Below, piece after piece: positions 33,699 through 38,415 of a stretch of 38,415 bases of DNA. The translations under genes were made by a program, and so were the position numbers. The stretch lies in NCBI GenBank assembly GCA_012839345.1, contig DUNN01000004.1, positions 1 through 38,415 on the forward strand, read 5' to 3'. Below the pieces are notes generated by a model, which was given only the letters and a program-made list of their open reading frames with translations, did no database searches and was not told where the DNA came from. This stretch comes from Clostridiales bacterium (GTDB taxonomy: Bacteria > Bacillota > Clostridia > Oscillospirales > Acutalibacteraceae). Each line of letters opens with the position of its first letter. The stretch's first letter is position 1.

Positions 33699-34289
33699 TT
33701 ACTGGTTTTCACAGCCGGCAGAACAGGCCGATTCAATTTTTCCCCTCAGTTCTTCTATTCCGATTCCGTTCAACGAAGAAACCGGAAGCACACAGATATT
33801 CGGGAAACTTTCCTGAAGCATGTTCCATCGTTCCGTAAACTGCGTTTTATTTAACTTGTCACACTTTGTCGCGGCAATCAAAAACGGATTTCCGGACTGT
33901 TGCAAATAGTCGATCATGTGAAGATCATCCTGTGTCGGTTCATGACGCATATCGATAATCTGGATCAACAAACAAATCTTTCGTCCGGCGTTCAGATAGC
34001 CCTCTACCAGTTCTGCCCAGCGAAGTTTTTCCGACTGGGAAACTTTTGCGTAACCGTATCCGGGCAGATCCACCAAACGGCATTCCGGGATACGGTAAAA
34101 ATTAATGGTACCGGTTTTTCCGGGGGTTGCGCTGACTCTGGCCAATGATTTTCGGTTCAGAATCTTATTAATCAAAGAAGATTTGCCCACATTGGAGCGC
34201 CCCGAGAAAACTATTTCAGGAACAGTGCTGTCGGGCAGCTGATTCAGCCGCCCGGCACAAATTTCAAATGCTGCGTTTTCAAATCTCAT
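33699..34289 (-). CDS. engB: Ribosome biogenesis GTPase EngB (YsxC/YihA)
   Basis: EngB is a small TrmE-Era type GTPase needed for 50S subunit assembly. ATG 34289 gives 196 residues, the usual length; a TTG six codons earlier overlaps lon. Visible GTPase motifs are G1 GRSNVGKSSLIN, G2 Thr in TPGKTGTINFY, G3 DLPGYGYA, G4 TKCDK, and a G5-like VSSLNGIG. It starts 15 bases after the lon stop, an order (clpX-lon-engB) shared by many Firmicutes, so it is co-transcribed with lon. Confidence 0.97.
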   Translation of the reverse strand: MRFENAAFEICAGRLNQLPDSTVPEIVFSGRSNVGKSSLINKILNRKSLARVSATPGKTGTINFYRIPECRLVDLPGYGYAKVSQSEKLRWAELVEGYLNAGRKICLLIQIIDMRHEPTQDDLHMIDYLQQSGNPFLIAATKCDKLNKTQFTERWNMLQESFPNICVLPVSSLNGIGIEELRGKIESACSAGCENQ

Positions 34290-34303
34290 ATGATTTATCC
34301 CAT

Positions 34304-36733
34304 TCAATGCGTCAATTCATGATTCTGGGTCTGTTGTGGAACGGTCTGGGCGGTCTGAAATTCCTGCGATGACGGCTCCAACGGCTTTTTCTCCGGCATT
34401 TTAACCAGTGCGGCTTCTAATACCTGATCGATTTTTTCAACCGGCAGGAACTCCACTGCATCCTTCACAACCGTGTCAATTTCCGCAAGGTCGGACACAT
34501 TGTCCGCAGGGATGATGACCTTTTTGATTCCGGAGCGATAAGCGGCCATGGTTTTCTCTTTCAAGCCGCCGATTGGAAGCACACGACCCAGCAGGGTAAT
34601 TTCACCGGTCATAGCAATGTCGTGCTTAATGGGAATGTTGGTCAATGCAGAGGTAATGGCTGTCGCCATGGCCGTACCAGCGGAAGGACCGTCTTTGGGT
34701 ACTGCCCCTTCCGGCGCATGAATATGAATATCGAATTTGGTGTAAAAATCGTGGTTAATGCCCAGTTCCGAAGCGCGGGTACGGATGCAGCTGATGGCCG
34801 TGCGGGCGGATTCTTTCATGACATCGCCAAGCGAGCCGGTCAGTTCAATTTTACCCGAACCGTCCATTACTGCCACTTCAATTGGCAGCAGCTCACCGCC
34901 GACGCTGGTCCATGCAAGGCCGTTTACCAGGCCCACCATATCTTTTTTCTGAAGTTCATCCTTTTTAAAGCGCTTCGGCCCTAACAATTCTTCCAGATTA
35001 TCCGGCGTTACCGTAACCCTTTTCTCGCTCTGCTCCACGATTTTTTTCGCAACCTTACGGCAAATGGTAGCAATCTGCCGTTCCAAATTACGAACGCCGG
35101 CTTCGCGGGTATAACCGTCGATTAATTCATGAAGTGCTTCCGGCGTAATTCTCATCATTCTGGAGTTGATTCCGTGCTTTTTCATTTGCTTAGGAACCAA
35201 ATGCCGGTGCGCAATCTGATACTTTTCTTCGTGGGTATAGCTGCCAAGCGTAATGACATCCATACGGTCATAAAGAGGTTCCGGAATGGCACTCGCATCG
35301 TTTGCCGTCGTGATAAACATAACCTTGCTCAAATCAAACGGCATATCGATGTAATGATCGTAAAAACCGGAGTTCTGTTCCGGGTCCAGTACCTCAAGCA
35401 AAGCAGAAGCAGGGTCACCACGGAAGTCATTTCCCAGTTTATCGATTTCATCGAGCAGAATCAGCGGATTGTTGGTACCCGCTTGTTTCAGCGCGGAAAT
35501 AATGCGGCCCGGCATAGAACCGATGTAGGTCCTTCTGTGCCCCATAATATCCGACTCATCCCGCACGCCGCCCAAAGAAACGCGAACATACTTTCTTCCG
35601 ATTGCCTTCGCAATGGACTGCGCAATAGAAGTCTTACCAACACCCGGAGGGCCCACCAAGCAAATAATCTGACCTTTGATATCCGGCGCCAGTTTTTTGA
35701 CCGCGAGCACCTCAATAATGCGTTCCTTTACCTTTTTCAGACCGTAATGGTCGTGGTCCAATACTTTTTGTGCTTTCTCCAAGTCGATGTGTTCCTTACT
35801 GGAGGTATTCCAAGGAAGTTCCAGACAGGATTCGATATAACTGACCACCACACTGGCCTCATGGGAACCATAAGGCATTTTGGCAAGGCGGTCGCATTCT
35901 TTCAGAAGCTTCTCTTGCTGCAGTTCAGGCAGCTTCATTTTCAGCACGCGCTCCCGCAGCTCATCCGCTTCATCCTGAGGACTGTCGTCATCCCCCAGTT
36001 CGTCGGAAATCGCTTTCATCTGCTCCCGCAGGTAATACTCGCGCTGATTTTCCGATATCTGCTGTTTTGCTTTCTCACTGATCTGGCTTTCAATCGAAAG
36101 GACTTCGATTTCTTCTTTCAGAATATCAACCAGCTTTTCCAGCCGCTTGACCGGATGGAGCTCTTCCAGAATCAGCTGCTTCTTTTCAAAGTCCAGCATG
36201 ACATTCGCAGTGATAAAATCCGCCAGTTCCCCACAGTCTTTTTTCTGCACCACACCCAGCACGATGTCGGGTGGAATCCGGCTGTAGTTCTGAATATATT
36301 CTTCAAAAAGCTCTTGGGTATAGCGAACCAAAGCTTCCGTCTTGTGAGAAGAACGGTAGGGTTTTGACTCCAGTTTTACCGTTTCGGCCAGCAAAAACGG
36401 GCTTTCGCTTACAATGGACTGAATTTTGGCCCGATAAAGGCCCTCCGCAAATAAACGAACCCCATCTTCCGTGTGGCGAATTACCTGCTTAATGCTTGCC
36501 ACAACGCCGGTATGATAAATCTGGTTCCCGTTCGGCTCATTCTCACCAAGGTCTTTTTGGGCAACCAGAAGAATTTTCTGATCTGCATCCATTGCTTTTG
36601 ACAAAGCAAGAATTGACTTTTTACGCCCCACATCAAATTGAAGCAGCATTCCAGGGAATATAACCAGACCCCGGAGAGCAAGCACAGGAATCTGAGTGGT
36701 TTCCTTTTTTTGCAGTTCAAGATTTGTACTCAT
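34304..36733 (-). CDS. lon: ATP-dependent protease Lon
   Basis: Lon (LonA type, 809 aa) is a cytosolic hexamer that unfolds and degrades damaged and regulatory proteins. In order: the N-terminal substrate domain (about 15-210, starting [18 protein letters not shown]), a coiled coil (about 215-260), the AAA+ module with Walker [12 protein letters not shown] near residue 360 and Walker [11 protein letters not shown], and the C-terminal protease domain. The catalytic Ser is in [11 protein letters not shown] near 681; the Lys is in [14 protein letters not shown] near 724. The Gln/Glu-rich end is variable. AAGGAG precedes the ATG. It lies 88 bases after clpX, with inverted repeats between. Confidence 0.98.
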   Translation of the reverse strand: MSTNLELQKKETTQIPVLALRGLVIFPGMLLQFDVGRKKSILALSKAMDADQKILLVAQKDLGENEPNGNQIYHTGVVASIKQVIRHTEDGVRLFAEGLYRAKIQSIVSESPFLLAETVKLESKPYRSSHKTEALVRYTQELFEEYIQNYSRIPPDIVLGVVQKKDCGELADFITANVMLDFEKKQLILEELHPVKRLEKLVDILKEEIEVLSIESQISEKAKQQISENQREYYLREQMKAISDELGDDDSPQDEADELRERVLKMKLPELQQEKLLKECDRLAKMPYGSHEASVVVSYIESCLELPWNTSSKEHIDLEKAQKVLDHDHYGLKKVKERIIEVLAVKKLAPDIKGQIICLVGPPGVGKTSIAQSIAKAIGRKYVRVSLGGVRDESDIMGHRRTYIGSMPGRIISALKQAGTNNPLILLDEIDKLGNDFRGDPASALLEVLDPEQNSGFYDHYIDMPFDLSKVMFITTANDASAIPEPLYDRMDVITLGSYTHEEKYQIAHRHLVPKQMKKHGINSRMMRITPEALHELIDGYTREAGVRNLERQIATICRKVAKKIVEQSEKRVTVTPDNLEELLGPKRFKKDELQKKDMVGLVNGLAWTSVGGELLPIEVAVMDGSGKIELTGSLGDVMKESARTAISCIRTRASELGINHDFYTKFDIHIHAPEGAVPKDGPSAGTAMATAITSALTNIPIKHDIAMTGEITLLGRVLPIGGLKEKTMAAYRSGIKKVIIPADNVSDLAEIDTVVKDAVEFLPVEKIDQVLEAALVKMPEKKPLEPSSQEFQTAQTVPQQTQNHELTH

Positions 36734-36743
36734 AGTTTGCTCC

Positions 36744-36797
36744 TTAGCACAAATGGCTGTCGTGTGATAACCAGAGTGCTACCACGCCAACAGCCAT
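36744..36797. repeat. Nested inverted repeats in the clpX-lon gap
   Basis: ATGGCTGT (36753-36760) pairs with ACAGCCAT (36790-36797). Overlapping it, TTAGCAC (36744-36750) is matched by GAGTGCTA (36774-36781). These resemble the two halves of the HrcA operator CIRCE, but are 21 bases apart instead of 9. No T-run follows, so it is not a plain terminator. Confidence 0.4.
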
Positions 36798-36821
36798 AAT
36801 CTCTCGACACGAATTGCTTCG

Positions 36822-38132
36822 CTACGACGCGGTATCTTTCCGCCCGCGCTTTCTTGGAGTTGTGATCTTGATTTTTACCGGTTTTCTTTCCGGATTATAT
36901 ACAATCTCCGGTTTAGCGTCTTTTGTAACCGTGTCTTCGGTAATTGTTACCTTTTCCACGGTATAATCGGTAGGCACGTCAAACATCAAACGCGTTAAAA
37001 GGCCTTCCATAATCGAGCGAAGTCCCCTGGCGCCCGTGCGGCGTTCAATGGTCTTCTTCGCAATCGCCTTTAATGCCTCCGGCGTGAATTCCAGTTCTAC
37101 CTTATCCAGCTGGAACAACTTTTTGTACTGGCTGATCAGGCTGTTTTTCGGTTCGGTCAAAATTCGTACCAGTGCGTCTTCGTCCAAACCGTTCAGAGCG
37201 GTAATCACCGGCAGACGGCCAACCAGTTCGGGAATTAAACCAAACTTTACAAGGTCATGCGGAACCACGTCCTGCATCCAACCGATTTCGTCCAGCTCTT
37301 TTTTACTTCTTACCGTTGCGCCAAAGCCCAGACCAGAAGAAGCGGTACGTTTCTGAACAATTTTTTCAAGGCCGTCAAAAGCACCACCGCAGATAAACAG
37401 GATATTGGAAGTGTCGATCTGTAAAAATTCCTGCTGCGGATGCTTTCTTCCGCCCTGCGGCGGAACATTGGAAACGGTGCCTTCCAGTATTTTCAGAAGC
37501 GCCTGCTGAACACCTTCGCCGCTGACATCGCGGGTAATGGAAGGATTTTCGGACTTTCTGGCAATTTTATCGATCTCATCAATATAGATGATTCCTCGTT
37601 CCGCGCGCTCAATGTCAAAATCGGCGGCCTGGATCAGGCGAAGAAGGATATTTTCCACATCCTCGCCGACATAGCCGGCCTCTGTAAGCGTGGTAGCGTC
37701 GGCAATAGCGAACGGAACGTCCAGAATACGGGCCAGCGTTTGGGCAAGAAACGTTTTGCCCACACCGGTCGGGCCAAGCAGCAACACATTGCTCTTGGTC
37801 AGCTCTACATCGTCTTTTCCATAATAGATTCTCTTGTAATGGTTGTACACTGCCACGGACAAAGCAATTTTCGCTTCATCCTGGCCAATTACATACTCAT
37901 CCAGCTGCTTTTTGATTTCATGCGGTTTTGGCAGCTCCGCAACCGGCTCGTTATAACTTGCTTTCCGGTTGGAGAGATTTTTTTCATCTTCCAGAATCGA
38001 CATGCAGAGTTCAATGCATTCGTCGCAGATATAAACCCCCGGGCCAGCAATCAAGCGGCGCGCTTCACTCTGAGGTTTGCCACAAAAAGAACAGCTGACG
38101 CCTCTTTCTCTGGTCTCGTCGTTATTCGACAA
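36822..38132 (-). CDS. clpX: ATP-dependent Clp protease ATP-binding subunit ClpX
   Basis: ClpX is the AAA+ unfoldase that feeds substrates to ClpP. The 436-residue protein has the N-terminal C4 zinc domain (CSFC at 14-17, CDEC about 25 residues later). The AAA+ core follows, with Walker [11 protein letters not shown] near residue 118, Walker [12 protein letters not shown], and a GYVGEDVE pore loop. The ClpP-docking IGF-type loop is present as LGFGA ([12 protein letters not shown]). The only start in place is TTG 38132, with GGTGGA upstream. It begins 14 bases after the stop of the clpP fragment, the usual clpP-clpX order. Confidence 0.97.
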   Translation of the reverse strand: MSNNDETRERGVSCSFCGKPQSEARRLIAGPGVYICDECIELCMSILEDEKNLSNRKASYNEPVAELPKPHEIKKQLDEYVIGQDEAKIALSVAVYNHYKRIYYGKDDVELTKSNVLLLGPTGVGKTFLAQTLARILDVPFAIADATTLTEAGYVGEDVENILLRLIQAADFDIERAERGIIYIDEIDKIARKSENPSITRDVSGEGVQQALLKILEGTVSNVPPQGGRKHPQQEFLQIDTSNILFICGGAFDGLEKIVQKRTASSGLGFGATVRSKKELDEIGWMQDVVPHDLVKFGLIPELVGRLPVITALNGLDEDALVRILTEPKNSLISQYKKLFQLDKVELEFTPEALKAIAKKTIERRTGARGLRSIMEGLLTRLMFDVPTDYTVEKVTITEDTVTKDAKPEIVYNPERKPVKIKITTPRKRGRKDTAS

Positions 38133-38146
38133 TTTTTTCCACCAAC

Positions 38147-38290
38147 CTATCTGGTATAAATGACCTTATCAATCAGGCCGTACTGCAAAGCCTGCTCCGA
38201 TGACATGAAATTATCGCGCTCCGTATCACGCTCAATCACCTCAAGCGGCTGACCGGTCCGTTCGGATAAGATCTGGTTCAGTTTTTTCTT
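38147..38290 (-). pseudogene. clpP: ClpP C-terminal fragment, interrupted
   Basis: The last 47 codons of clpP are clear: [20 protein letters not shown], then [19 protein letters not shown] and the end DKVIYTR. The catalytic Asp region belongs to this part ([11 protein letters not shown]). Upstream of KKK the frame reads NQRFP and reaches TGA at 38324-38326, whereas a real ClpP would continue into the helix that precedes this segment (AERIL-like). Thus the remaining 150 or so residues, including catalytic Ser and His, are absent at this junction. Either an element has inserted here or the sequence edge is chimeric. Confidence 0.8.
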
Positions 38291-38415
38291 AGGGAACCGC
38301 TGATTAAACAGCCTTTCCCCAGCTCAGCGGGCGCGATATGGATGCAGCAGCGTGAAATCCGCCCGAATTTGCGCAAAAAAGGACTCTAATTCGGCGTTTT
38401 CCCTCTGTTCTCATA
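38291..38415. mobile_element. Possible insertion-sequence end abutting clpP
   Basis: From 38291 the sequence is unrelated to clpP and begins AGGGAACCGCTGATTAAACA, which looks like an IS terminal region. On the minus strand a frame ending at 38324 reads ELESFFAQIRADFTLLHPYRAR, and another reads YENRGKTPN before a stop; either could be a transposase tail. About 33 bases would separate that stop from the element end, which is normal for an IS. The other end and any target duplication lie outside the window, so the family is not assigned. Confidence 0.35.

Noticed and set aside
35129..36367. 412-codon plus-strand frame opposite lon
   Set aside because: Antisense shadow of the lon coding sequence; Phe/Arg/His-rich and lacking any family motif.
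36744..36782. Standard CIRCE operator before lon
   Set aside because: Half sites match but spacing is 21 rather than 9 bases, so it is reported only as a divergent candidate.

Overview
The window looks like a chromosome segment of a low-to-moderate GC Firmicute of class Clostridia, most likely Oscillospirales (Ruminococcaceae/Oscillospiraceae type). The reasons are consensus sigma-A promoters, strong AAGGAGG-type ribosome sites, T-box leaders, IreB, YerC, EngB-Lon-ClpX order, and an archaeal-type IMP cyclohydrolase beside a stand-alone AICAR transformylase. Content is mostly housekeeping metabolism. The taxonomic call is inference, since no 16S gene is present.

Layout. 1-1.6 kb: tandem hairpins/terminators and a GT1-like glycosyltransferase (minus). 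1.8-2.0 kb: a 57-residue orphan protein (plus). 2.06-9.0 kb: complete tryptophan operon trpE-trpGD-trpC-trpF-trpB-trpA (minus), from a perfect TTGACA-N17-TATAAT promoter through a T-box leader with a UGG (Trp) specifier. 9.1-9.3 kb: eroded aldo/keto reductase remnant. 9.4-12.5 kb: operon of a two-TM protein, acpS, bifunctional NAD(P)HX repair enzyme and a lipoprotein (minus). 12.65-17.1 kb: Phe T-box, pheS-pheT, then ireB and a small conserved-looking protein (plus). 17.1-22.85 kb: purine cluster purE-purM-purN-purO-AICAR transformylase-purD (minus), headed by a promoter, a short translated-looking leader ORF and an intrinsic terminator. 22.9-24.6 kb: NfeD-lipoprotein-SPFH operon (minus). 24.9-28.3 kb: small orphan protein and two APC amino-acid permeases (plus). 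28.4-30.5 kb: M24 peptidase and DedA protein (minus). 30.5-31.05 kb: no recognisable gene. 31.1-31.6 kb: tRNA Val-Asp-Phe-Gly-Cys (minus). 31.6-38.1 kb: yerC-methyltransferase-hslO, and clpP fragment-clpX-lon-engB (minus).

How it fits together. Two amino-acid systems, Trp synthesis and Phe-tRNA charging, are controlled by uncharged tRNA through T-boxes. The purine cluster carries both separated halves of the usual PurH protein. The right-hand block groups protein quality control: Hsp33, Lon, ClpX and ClpP.

The least explained parts are the purE leader, the structured-looking leader of the second permease, the 30.5-31.05 kb stretch, and the right edge. There clpP breaks off after its last 47 codons into unrelated sequence that may be the end of an insertion element.
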